Assembly: GCA_963972175.1 (NCBI GenBank)
Contig: CAXAVP010000240.1
Location: 1 to 6,859 of the forward strand
Origin: Arenibacter sp963972175
GTDB taxonomy: Bacteria > Bacteroidota > Bacteroidia > Flavobacteriales > Flavobacteriaceae
DNA length: 6,859 nt
Reading direction: 5' to 3'
A program made the position numbers and the translations under genes. Shown here piece after piece: positions 1 to 5,170 of this stretch. The notes below the pieces were generated by a model, which worked only from the letters and a program-made list of their open reading frames with translations, ran no database searches and was not told the DNA's origin. How positions within the stretch are numbered: the first letter of the stretch is position 1; every line of letters begins with the position of its first letter.

Positions 1-1
1 G

Positions 2-346
2 GTAAGATTCTCACGTATATACCTTCAGAGTGTTCTTCAGAACCTTATTTCCAATGCTATAAAATATAGGGATTTGGATAAGAAGTCCTTCATAAGTATT
101 AAGACACAAGTAGAAAATGGCCAAAAAGTACTCTTTTTTGCCGATAATGGGGTGGGCATGGACCTTAAGCGACACGGAAAGGACATATTTAAATTATATA
201 AAAGACTACATCGCAATCTTTCGGGCAAGGGCATGGGATTATTTTTGGTAAAGACCCAGCTGGAATCCTTAGGTGCCAGTATTGAAGTTAGTAGTGAATT
301 GGGGCAGGGAACAACATTTAAAATAACATTTGACAACTATGAATGA
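2..346 (+). CDS. Sensor histidine kinase, C-terminal ATPase domain (5' end outside window)
   Basis: The frame is open from the window edge and gives 114 residues of a HATPase_c domain, the part of a sensor kinase that binds ATP and phosphorylates the conserved histidine. Visible motifs, numbered from the edge: N-box NLISNAIKY (14-22), G1 box DNGVGMD (48-54), then the F-box-like IFKLYKRLH (62-70) and G2 box GKGMGLFLVK (75-84), ending in the usual GQGTTFKITF strand. The dimerisation/phosphoacceptor helix and any sensor domain lie upstream, so the signal cannot be told. The first possible in-frame start inside the window (TTG at 74) falls within the ATPase fold and is not a real start. The stop overlaps the next gene by 8 nt, which suggests translational coupling with its partner regulator. 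The family call is secure; its class (PAS, phytochrome-like or other) is unknown. Confidence 0.93.
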   Translation, partial: VRFSRIYLQSVLQNLISNAIKYRDLDKKSFISIKTQVENGQKVLFFADNGVGMDLKRHGKDIFKLYKRLHRNLSGKGMGLFLVKTQLESLGASIEVSSELGQGTTFKITFDNYE

Positions 347-764
347 GTTACATTTTTTCTTAATCGACGATGATGAGATTTTTCAATTTATTATGAAGAA
401 TACCATTCATGAAATTAATCCGGATATAAAGATCCAATTTTTTACAGATGGAGAGAAAGGGATTGAATGCCTTAAGGAGAATCTGGATGCAGTCAATAAG
501 CTTCCGGATATTATTCTGTTGGATTTGAACATGCCCTTTATGGACGGTTGGGAATTTTTAAATGAATACAAATCCCTGAAAAGCGATTTAAAGAAGGAAA
601 TCAACATTTACCTCCTTACTTCTTCAAACAGTCAGCAAGATGTAGAACGTGCCAAGGAAATTAGCACACTTTCCGGCTATTTGGTGAAACCCATATCCAG
701 GGATGGTCTTAAGGATTTAATTTGTAAGTTCCCTACTCCGGATTGGTATGAGAGCAACTTATAG
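339..764 (+). CDS. Single-domain (CheY-like) response regulator
   Basis: A 141-residue receiver domain with no output domain. Key residues are all present: acidic pocket D10-D11-D12 (LIDDDEIF), phosphoacceptor D62 in LLDLNMPFMDG, switch residue T94 in LLTSSNS, and K117 in GYLVKPIS. It should accept phosphate from the kinase encoded just upstream and act through protein-protein contact or as a phosphorelay intermediate, in the cytoplasm. I chose the ATG at 339, which overlaps the kinase stop in the pattern ATGAATGA; an in-frame TTG at 330 would add only MTT and has no support. Such small regulators next to PAS or phytochrome-like kinases are common in Bacteroidota. The target is unknown. The gene ends 66 nt before a convergent gene. 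Confidence 0.94.
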   Translation: MNELHFFLIDDDEIFQFIMKNTIHEINPDIKIQFFTDGEKGIECLKENLDAVNKLPDIILLDLNMPFMDGWEFLNEYKSLKSDLKKEINIYLLTSSNSQQDVERAKEISTLSGYLVKPISRDGLKDLICKFPTPDWYESNL

Positions 765-830
765 CATATTCAAGAATTATTATCCCAGGCTAAACTGTCA
801 TGGGTTTTATGCCTTAGCTATAAAATTGGC

Positions 831-1514
831 CTAAATCAGAACTGTAAAGCCTAAAATTGCGAACAGTTGGTGCCCTGTACTGTTAAGGTAGTTCTTAAGC
901 CTGTATTGCAACCCTATATCCAGGGTTGCATCGTGCATTATGTTCCATCCCAATCCACTGCCCACACGTTGTTCCAGCTCTGGCTTGTGGTCTGGGGATA
1001 ATTGCCATAAAGGTTCGGTGTATATTTTTAAATAGTCGGGGCTGGATGCGGATTGGTTCTTCAAAGGGAGGGTACATTGCAGGGCGTATCGCATTCTAAA
1101 TTTGGTAATATCGGATAGAAATCGCTCTTCCAATTGTATTTGGTGCTGAAAGAAAGAGGCTTTTTCAAAACGCCACTTGTACAGTTGTATTAACCTTATC
1201 TCGTTTTCGGCATCATTATTAAATGGGTCCCCCAGCCTATAGCGGGCGCCCATCCCAATCTTTGAGGCAGTCCCAATTTTTAGAGCCGAAATATGGGTCA
1301 GATCCAAGAGCTGCACTTTATGGGCATAGTTGTTGTCCTGGTACAAGTAGTTGCGGTTGCCTAACTGTAATTGAGCAGAATAGCTCTTTGTTGCATTGTA
1401 TTTTAGACTTATGAAGGGCTCGGTAAAGGTGGTAAACTCCTCTTGGGCATAGCTTATAGATAGACTTCCAATGACCGTGGCAAGGATATGGATGCAGTGC
1501 CAATAATTTTTCAT
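831..1514 (-). CDS. DUF2490-like outer-membrane beta-barrel protein
   Basis: A 227-residue exported protein. Residues 1-23 form a signal peptide (hydrophobic ILATVIGSLSI, cleavage likely after SYA); the Cys at position 7 lies too early to be a lipobox. The mature part is rich in alternating polar/hydrophobic strands, with an EIRLIQLYKW stretch (105-114) and LEERF...FRMRYAL (128-145). These resemble the repeated E-R and R-x-R-Y strand signatures of DUF2490, a family of small predicted outer-membrane barrels of unknown function common in Bacteroidota. The C-terminus (AILGFTVLI) fits a last membrane strand. The start is ATG, preceded by an A/G-rich stretch (AAAAGAGTAAA). The gene stands alone, convergent with the response regulator and divergent from the esterase. 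The barrel prediction is fairly safe; the exact family is from memory of motifs and less sure. Confidence 0.65.
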   Translation of the reverse strand: MKNYWHCIHILATVIGSLSISYAQEEFTTFTEPFISLKYNATKSYSAQLQLGNRNYLYQDNNYAHKVQLLDLTHISALKIGTASKIGMGARYRLGDPFNNDAENEIRLIQLYKWRFEKASFFQHQIQLEERFLSDITKFRMRYALQCTLPLKNQSASSPDYLKIYTEPLWQLSPDHKPELEQRVGSGLGWNIMHDATLDIGLQYRLKNYLNSTGHQLFAILGFTVLI

Positions 1515-1681
1515 TTTACTCTTTTCTTTTTTCTGGGACCATCTTAAAGGTATGGCTTATAACGCAGGTATATGATTACAGATTGCCCAATTAGGATTGT
1601 ACCATACTGGCTACAGGGGGCAATAATAAGAATTCTATATTATTTTAGGGTACCGGAACAGCAGGACGTAGTATTTTTTTG

Positions 1682-1693
1682 AAGGATATCCTT
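1682..1693. repeat. Perfect 12-bp palindrome AAGGATATCCTT
   Basis: The sequence reads identically on both strands with no central spacer, the form expected of an operator for a dimeric regulator. The flanking bases (G on both sides) do not extend it. It lies just after a run of seven T (1674-1680) and has no following T-tract on either strand, so it is not a usual terminator. Function unknown. Confidence 0.45.
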
Positions 1694-1715
1694 GTTACGG
1701 ATCAGGATCTGTCAA

Positions 1716-1728
1716 GGGCCCCCGGCCC
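1716..1728. repeat. GC-rich inverted repeat GGGCC-CCC-GGCCC
   Basis: A 5-bp all-GC stem with a 3-nt loop in the middle of an AT-rich intergenic region. No T-tract follows on either strand. It could stabilise a transcript crossing the region, but no transcript is known. It sits 22 bp after the 12-bp palindrome. Confidence 0.4.
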
Positions 1729-1753
1729 CAAAACGTAATAGTTCTCTTTGTAA

Positions 1754-1776
1754 TAGCGCTTCAATTTTTTGCGCTA
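1754..1776. repeat. Inverted repeat TAGCGC-N11-GCGCTA
   Basis: A perfect 6-bp stem (1754-1759 and 1771-1776) around an 11-nt T-rich loop. It could be a small hairpin or a regulator site. It lies 76 bp upstream of the predicted -33 element of the esterase promoter (1852-1854), so control of that promoter is possible but unproven. Confidence 0.4.
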
Positions 1777-1851
1777 ATACATGTTTAGTTTATGGAAAAG
1801 TGAGAGGTGGTTGTGCCAGTAGGCTATAGGCTGTCTATAATTAAGATATAA

Positions 1852-1885
1852 TTGCAACCGTACTAGCTGTAAATTGTTATTTTTG
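1852..1885 (+). promoter_or_regulatory. Predicted Bacteroidota promoter for the esterase gene
   Basis: A TTG (-33 element, 1852-1854) is followed after 23 nt by TATTTTTG (1878-1885), a perfect match to the Bacteroidota -7 consensus TAnnTTTG. The 23-nt spacing is at the long end of the accepted range. Transcription would begin near 1890, leaving a leader of about 120 nt before the ATG at 2012. A direct repeat TATAATT spaced 11 bp (1836-1842, 1847-1853) overlaps the -33 element and might be a regulator site. Confidence 0.4.
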
Positions 1886-2011
1886 GCAGCTATTGGTTTG
1901 TTTAGGGGCAGAAAATGCCTTGGGTACTTGAAAACCACCATACATTTCATTTAAGGGAGTGACCATGGGAGTTGTTCTTAAATAATAGACATATAATTTA
2001 ATTCAGAAATA

Positions 2012-2884
2012 ATGCAAATACAAAAGGTCTTTCTATTATTCATTTCATTGCTGGCGCTATCTTTTAACAGCATGGCCAATACCCCTGAAGCGGATGAAAA
2101 ACTACTTTATAAGGTAGTTAATGGCGATAGCCTTTATTTACACGTGTTTAAACCTAAGCAATCAAAGAAGCCCACCGCAGCTATAGTTTTTTTCTTTGGC
2201 GGGGGCTGGAATGGGGGTCGTCCCCAACAGTTCTACCAACAAAGCGAATATTTGGCTTCTAGAGGTATTTTGGCCATAAGCGCAGAGTATCGCATAAAGA
2301 GTGTGCATGGTACTACGCCTTTTGACTGTGTGGAGGATGGGAAGTCGGCCATTCGTTGGGTGCGTCAGCATGCCAAATCACTTCATGTGGATCCCAATAA
2401 AATTGTAGCCAGCGGAGGATCTGCTGGTGGACATGTGGCCCTTTGCACAGCCTTGGTGGAAGGGCATGAGAACCCTAATGAAGATTTGACCATAAGTTCG
2501 GTCCCCAATGCCGTGGTAGGCTACAATCCCGTTTTTGATACCACCGAAAAGGGGTATGGGGCGGCAAAGGTAAAGGGACGTGAGACAGAAATATCCCCTG
2601 TCCATTTGATAAAGGCGCAACTGCCTCCTATGCTTAACTTTCACGGGAAAGAAGATACTACCGTGCCCTTTGAAAATGCCGAACGTTTTACAAAACTCAT
2701 GAAGGAAGCCGGTAACCAGTGCAAGCTGGTAGCGGTAGAAAATGTGGGCCATGGCTTTTTTAACGGTAGTTTTTTTAGAAAGAAGAGTGATGATAAGTAC
2801 TTTAACCTGTGTATGTACGATACGGATGTGTTCTTAAAAAAATTAGGCTTCCTAAAAGGGAAACCTACCATAAAACGCAATTAG
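2012..2884 (+). CDS. Exported alpha/beta-hydrolase (esterase, BD-FAE/acetylesterase-like)
   Basis: A 290-residue serine hydrolase with a signal peptide (residues 1-22, cleavage likely after SMA), so it acts in the periplasm or outside. The catalytic triad can be read: nucleophile S137 in GGSAGGH (GxSxG elbow), D215 in HGKEDTTVPF, and H247 in VGHGFF. The oxyanion loop is FFGGGWNGG (61-69), in which Phe replaces the His of the common HGGG motif; this variant is seen in environmental esterases of this superfamily. Length and fold fit small carboxylesterases that remove acetyl, feruloyl or similar groups from carbohydrates, but no glycosidase or SusC/SusD genes are nearby, so the substrate is unknown. 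The ATG at 2012 is preceded by an A-rich stretch rather than a Shine-Dalgarno sequence. It appears to be a single-gene unit; I see no strong terminator after it. Confidence 0.88.
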   Translation: MQIQKVFLLFISLLALSFNSMANTPEADEKLLYKVVNGDSLYLHVFKPKQSKKPTAAIVFFFGGGWNGGRPQQFYQQSEYLASRGILAISAEYRIKSVHGTTPFDCVEDGKSAIRWVRQHAKSLHVDPNKIVASGGSAGGHVALCTALVEGHENPNEDLTISSVPNAVVGYNPVFDTTEKGYGAAKVKGRETEISPVHLIKAQLPPMLNFHGKEDTTVPFENAERFTKLMKEAGNQCKLVAVENVGHGFFNGSFFRKKSDDKYFNLCMYDTDVFLKKLGFLKGKPTIKRN

Positions 2885-2937
2885 CGGTCTTTGGTTCATG
2901 CGGGTATTATGGACCCTACTAAGGAGGTGGAGGAGCA

Positions 2938-2981
2938 TTCACTGTCCACTGACGACTGTTTACTGTTTACGCCGTTCACTG
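2938..2981. repeat. Degenerate heptamer tandem repeat (consensus TTYACTG)
   Basis: Read on the + strand, successive units are TTCACTG, TCCACTG, ACGACTG, TTTACTG, a 9-nt diverged unit TTTACGCCG, and TTCACTG. Five of six units end in ACTG. On the other strand the unit is CAGTRAA. The array begins 53 bp after the esterase stop and its last unit contains the stop codon of the HxlR gene. It lies between convergent genes and codes for nothing evident. Confidence 0.6.
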
Positions 2982-3278
2982 ATACCTCGTTCCCCATTCA
3001 TCCATTCTTTTTAAAATAGGCTCTAAGGATTTGCCCTTTTCGGTTAGACTGTACTCTACCTTGGGAGGCACTACCGGATAAACTTTCCGGGCAAGGAGTT
3101 GGTCTTTTTCCAATTCCCTTACTGTTTGGGTAAACATCTTGTTGGATATTTCCGGAATTTTCTTTTGTAGGATGCCAGAGCGCAATGGACCCTTCAATAA
3201 ATGAAATAGGACCAAGGGCTTCCATTTGGTGCCGATGAGGTTCATGGTATAATGCAGAGGGCAATTATTTTCACTCAT
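2976..3278 (-). CDS. HxlR-family winged-helix transcriptional regulator
   Basis: A 100-residue single-domain DNA-binding protein of usual family length. It starts with the typical CPLHYTMNLIGTKWKPLVL (C6 to L24) and continues with LRSGILQKKIPEISNKMFTQ, a recognition helix at about 45-58, and a wing around 65-78 ending in EYSLTEKG. Cys6 matches the conserved N-terminal cysteine used for redox or electrophile sensing in relatives such as YodB and HypR; here sensing by it is inferred. The gene diverges from a VOC metalloenzyme gene, which is therefore its most likely target along with itself. The ATG at 3276-3278 is well placed just before the family's conserved start. The stop codon lies inside a small tandem repeat. 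Confidence 0.92.
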   Translation of the reverse strand: MSENNCPLHYTMNLIGTKWKPLVLFHLLKGPLRSGILQKKIPEISNKMFTQTVRELEKDQLLARKVYPVVPPKVEYSLTEKGKSLEPILKRMDEWGTRYQ

Positions 3279-3349
3279 TTTAGAATTTCAGGTATTTGTT
3301 AATCAGTATTTTACTCCTTTAGGTAACTATGCTACTTTTGGGTAAGTTA

Positions 3350-3380
3350 TTGCCAATGAGGCAAATATAGGGTATTTTTG
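3350..3380 (+). promoter_or_regulatory. Strong Bacteroidota-type promoter for the VOC gene
   Basis: TTG (3350-3352), a 20-nt spacer and TATTTTTG (3373-3380) match the Bacteroidota sigma consensus TTG-N(17-23)-TAnnTTTG in every fixed base. Transcription should begin near 3385, giving a leader of about 14 nt to the ATG at 3399. The TTG at 3378, which would otherwise extend the reading frame, is part of the -7 box and so is very unlikely to be the start codon. The box also overlaps the region from which the divergent HxlR gene would be read. Confidence 0.7.
3362..3369 (-). promoter_or_regulatory. Possible -7 box of the HxlR gene
   Basis: On the minus strand this reads TATATTTG, a perfect TAnnTTTG match, placing the start near 3356 with a leader of about 78 nt before the ATG at 3278. 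No TTG lies at the proper distance upstream, so the -33 half is missing and the call is weak. If real, the two divergent promoters overlap and one bound regulator could govern both. Confidence 0.3.
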
Positions 3381-3398
3381 CACTCTAAAATAGAAACT

Positions 3399-3911
3399 AT
3401 GAAAACGAATAAAACCTATCCAAAGACCTTTTCACATATCGGACTTACAGTGCCCAATATTAATGAGGCCGTAAAATTCTATTCAGAGGTAATGGGGTGG
3501 TATGTAATTATGGAGCCTTCCACGGTAAAAAAAGAAAGGGAAACGGCCATCGGTCAAATGTGTATTGATGTTTTTGGCGAAGAGTGGAAAGAATTTGAAA
3601 TTGCCCATATGGCTACCTCGGATGGTATTGGAGTAGAATTGTTCACTTTTCCGCATGGGGTAAAGGAAGCACCGGAGTTTAATCCGTTTAATACCGGCCT
3701 TTTCCATTTTTGCATACAGGATCCCAATATAGAGGAGCTTGTGGCCAAGATAGTGGCCCATGGCGGGAAGCAACGAATGCCCATTAGGAAGTATTACCCT
3801 AATGAGAAGCCCTATAGCATGTGCTATGTGGAAGATCCTTTTGGGATTGTCTTTGAGGTCTACACCCATAGTTATGAGCTTACCTATTCTTCAGGAGCCT
3901 ACGAAAAATGA
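3399..3911 (+). CDS. VOC-superfamily metalloenzyme (glyoxalase I/lactoylglutathione lyase-like)
   Basis: A 170-residue protein with two beta-alpha-beta-beta-beta modules of the vicinal oxygen chelate fold: FSHIGLTVPNINEAVKFY (11-28) opens the first and LFHFCIQDPNIEELVAKI (101-118) the second. The four expected metal ligands are present: H13, E80 (GVELFTF), H103 and E153 (IVFEVYTH), the H-E-H-E pattern of glyoxalase I. VOC enzymes include glyoxalases, dioxygenases and epimerases, so the reaction is not fixed; it is cytoplasmic, with no signal peptide. I chose the ATG at 3399, 14 nt after the predicted transcription start, over a TTG at 3378 that lies in the promoter. It diverges from an HxlR regulator, a pairing that suggests induction by reactive aldehydes or quinones. 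Confidence 0.86.
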   Translation: MKTNKTYPKTFSHIGLTVPNINEAVKFYSEVMGWYVIMEPSTVKKERETAIGQMCIDVFGEEWKEFEIAHMATSDGIGVELFTFPHGVKEAPEFNPFNTGLFHFCIQDPNIEELVAKIVAHGGKQRMPIRKYYPNEKPYSMCYVEDPFGIVFEVYTHSYELTYSSGAYEK

Positions 3912-3986
3912 TTGTTGGTTCCGTAGGTCTATGAGGTGTTTATTTATCCCCTTTTGGACATTTGGGCCTAAATGGATGCTTAATGG

Positions 3987-4026
3987 CTATGGGGTTTAAG
4001 AAATGACCATAGGTGAAAAGCTATGG
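3987..4026. terminator. Alternating CTATGG / CCATAG / CTATGG hairpins, possible terminator
   Basis: Three 6-nt arms, CTATGG (3987-3992), CCATAG (4007-4012) and CTATGG (4021-4026), let the middle arm pair with either neighbour (loops of 14 and 8 nt). They lie between the convergent ends of the VOC and PepSY genes. Read on the minus strand, the 8-nt-loop hairpin is followed by TCATTTCTT, a poor U-tract. It could be a weak two-way terminator. Confidence 0.35.
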
Positions 4027-4041
4027 AGGTTACATTGTGAT

Positions 4042-5109
4042 TCACTTTTTTTTGCCAATGAGGTACAATTTGAGGCCAGTAATATAAAGGGTTATTGGAA
4101 TTAGTCCCGACACAAAAACCAGTATCCTTCCCCAAATCCCCCCTATTTCGCCTATATGTACAGGGTAGAATTGGGCTGCAATGCGTTGGCTGTTGGGGTC
4201 TGTGTCATAATCCGTTAGGCTAGTAATGGTTCCTTCCGGGCCCAGCTTTAATTCCTTGGTTTTTCGTAGCCCAGTAGAAATAAACCTTTTTTTGATATAG
4301 CGAAAATGATAATTGTATTCTGTGTTTTTTGGAAGGATCAGGGCACGTAGGTCGTAGTCCTCGTCCGGATTGTGCAAATAATCTTGATAGGATGTGGCAT
4401 GGCCATGGGGTTGTGCAGGTTGGTCTGGGGTGTTTTTATCAGAATTGTTAAATAGGCCCAGGGCTGTTTTATAGTAGGTATTATAGGTAAAATAGGCACC
4501 GCTAAAGGCTATGACCATCAGTGGGATAAAAAAACCAATTCCTATCACCTTGTGTAAGTCATAATGCAATTTCTTTTTCTTGGCCCTCCATTTTATTTTA
4601 AAGCCTTTGATAAGATTGTTGTTATAGGTTTTCCACCACAAATAGGCGCCAGAACTCAATAGTAGTAGGAAGAATAGGATGGTACTGCTGCCGGTGATAT
4701 ATTTTCCTATTTTGGGGATACCCAAAGTGCGGTGAAAATTCAATAGACTCTCAAAAAAATTAATGGAAGCCGATTTTTTACCCAAAAATTGGGCTGAAAA
4801 GGGATGGAAATAAAGTGTTTCACCATTTTTAAATACTAGGGAAATAGTTTGTTGCTCCCTATAGGGCAGGTTTATTCTGTCCAGGCTATCCTTGTGTTGC
4901 TCCACAAGCTTGTTGGCCGTACTGTAGAGACTATTTTCATCAAAAGGCCTTAGGGGCTCAATGGTCAATAGCTCTGGGTTGAGCAATGCGCTTAGTTCAG
5001 GTTGCCAAATATATAGGGAACCTGTTAATCCGGAGATAGAAGCGATTAGACCACATGACAGCCCTAGCCAAAGGTGTAAATTCCTAATAAACCTGTTAAA
5101 AATAATCAA
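4042..5109 (-). CDS. PepSY_TM-family inner-membrane protein (putative ferric-siderophore reductase/iron-uptake partner)
   Basis: A 355-residue protein of the PepSY-associated TM helix family with four likely membrane helices (about 13-35, 138-158, 187-209, 327-350). Family signatures are HLWLGLSCG (11-20), TGSLYIW (29-35), NFHRTLG (124-130), LHYDLHKVIG (181-190) and PVHIGEIGG (316-324). H12, H126, H182, H186 and H318 lie near the membrane and could bind heme or metal, as proposed for relatives such as FpvG and PiuB. The large loop (about 210-325) is probably periplasmic. The only start near TM1 is a TTG at 5107-5109: upstream in frame there is a stop at 5122-5124 with no ATG or GTG between, and the next Met is residue 198. 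It follows a TonB receptor gene by 61 nt, with a hairpin between, which fits a role in iron-siderophore uptake. The family is secure; the activity is inferred. Confidence 0.88.
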   Translation of the reverse strand: MIIFNRFIRNLHLWLGLSCGLIASISGLTGSLYIWQPELSALLNPELLTIEPLRPFDENSLYSTANKLVEQHKDSLDRINLPYREQQTISLVFKNGETLYFHPFSAQFLGKKSASINFFESLLNFHRTLGIPKIGKYITGSSTILFFLLLLSSGAYLWWKTYNNNLIKGFKIKWRAKKKKLHYDLHKVIGIGFFIPLMVIAFSGAYFTYNTYYKTALGLFNNSDKNTPDQPAQPHGHATSYQDYLHNPDEDYDLRALILPKNTEYNYHFRYIKKRFISTGLRKTKELKLGPEGTITSLTDYDTDPNSQRIAAQFYPVHIGEIGGIWGRILVFVSGLIPITLYITGLKLYLIGKKK

Positions 5110-5123
5110 AGAAGCTAAAGTTT

Positions 5124-5162
5124 AAAATAAGACCCATGATTAACGGTTATCAAACATGGGTC
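5124..5162 (-). terminator. Hairpin with T-rich tail between receptor and PepSY genes
   Basis: On the minus strand GACCCATG (5155-5162) pairs perfectly with CATGGGTC (5131-5138) across a 16-nt loop, and two G-U pairs can extend the stem outward. The tail TTATTTT follows at once. The stem begins 8 nt after the receptor stop codon and ends 21 nt before the TTG start of the PepSY gene. It looks like a rho-independent terminator or partial terminator that would reduce transcription from the receptor into the PepSY gene; I see no clear second promoter in the gap. Confidence 0.6.
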
Positions 5163-5170
5163 CCATTAAT

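Larger units (their letters stand above)
1515..2011. other. 497-bp intergenic region, palindrome-rich, no convincing gene
   Basis: This gap separates two divergent genes. I see no ORF longer than about 36 codons and no tRNA or rRNA signature. It holds a perfect 12-bp palindrome (1682-1693), a GC-rich mini-hairpin (1716-1728), a 6-bp stem hairpin (1754-1776), an 11-bp-phased direct repeat TATAATT (1836-1842 and 1847-1853), and a predicted promoter reading toward the esterase. Such a long gap is unusual compared with the other spacings here and could hold a small RNA or the remnant of a lost gene, but neither can be shown from the sequence. Confidence 0.6.

Noticed and set aside
330..338. TTG start for the response regulator at 330
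   Set aside because: Adds only three residues not typical of the family; the ATG at 339 starts right before the first receiver strand.
781..818. Interrupted hairpin AGGC-t-AAAC / GTTT-tat-GCCT between the convergent regulator and DUF2490 genes
   Set aside because: The two 4-bp stems are split by an internal loop and there is no clean T-tract on either strand; too weak to call a terminator, though the position would suit one.
1572..1682. 36-codon ORF on the + strand starting MITDCPIRIV in the long intergenic gap
   Set aside because: Too short to judge, no A-rich or Shine-Dalgarno start site, no recognisable motif, and it ends in a T-run; most likely chance.
2921..2930. Perfect Shine-Dalgarno-like AAGGAGGTGG after the esterase gene
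   Set aside because: No start codon or ORF follows at the right distance, and Bacteroidota rarely rely on this motif.
3324..3349. Inverted repeat TAACT-N16-AGTTA in the HxlR/VOC spacer as an operator
   Set aside because: Only 5 bp per arm with a long spacer in AT-rich DNA; expected by chance.
3378..3398. TTG start extending the VOC protein by seven residues
   Set aside because: This TTG forms the end of a consensus -7 promoter box and would lie upstream of the predicted transcript start; the ATG at 3399 fits better.
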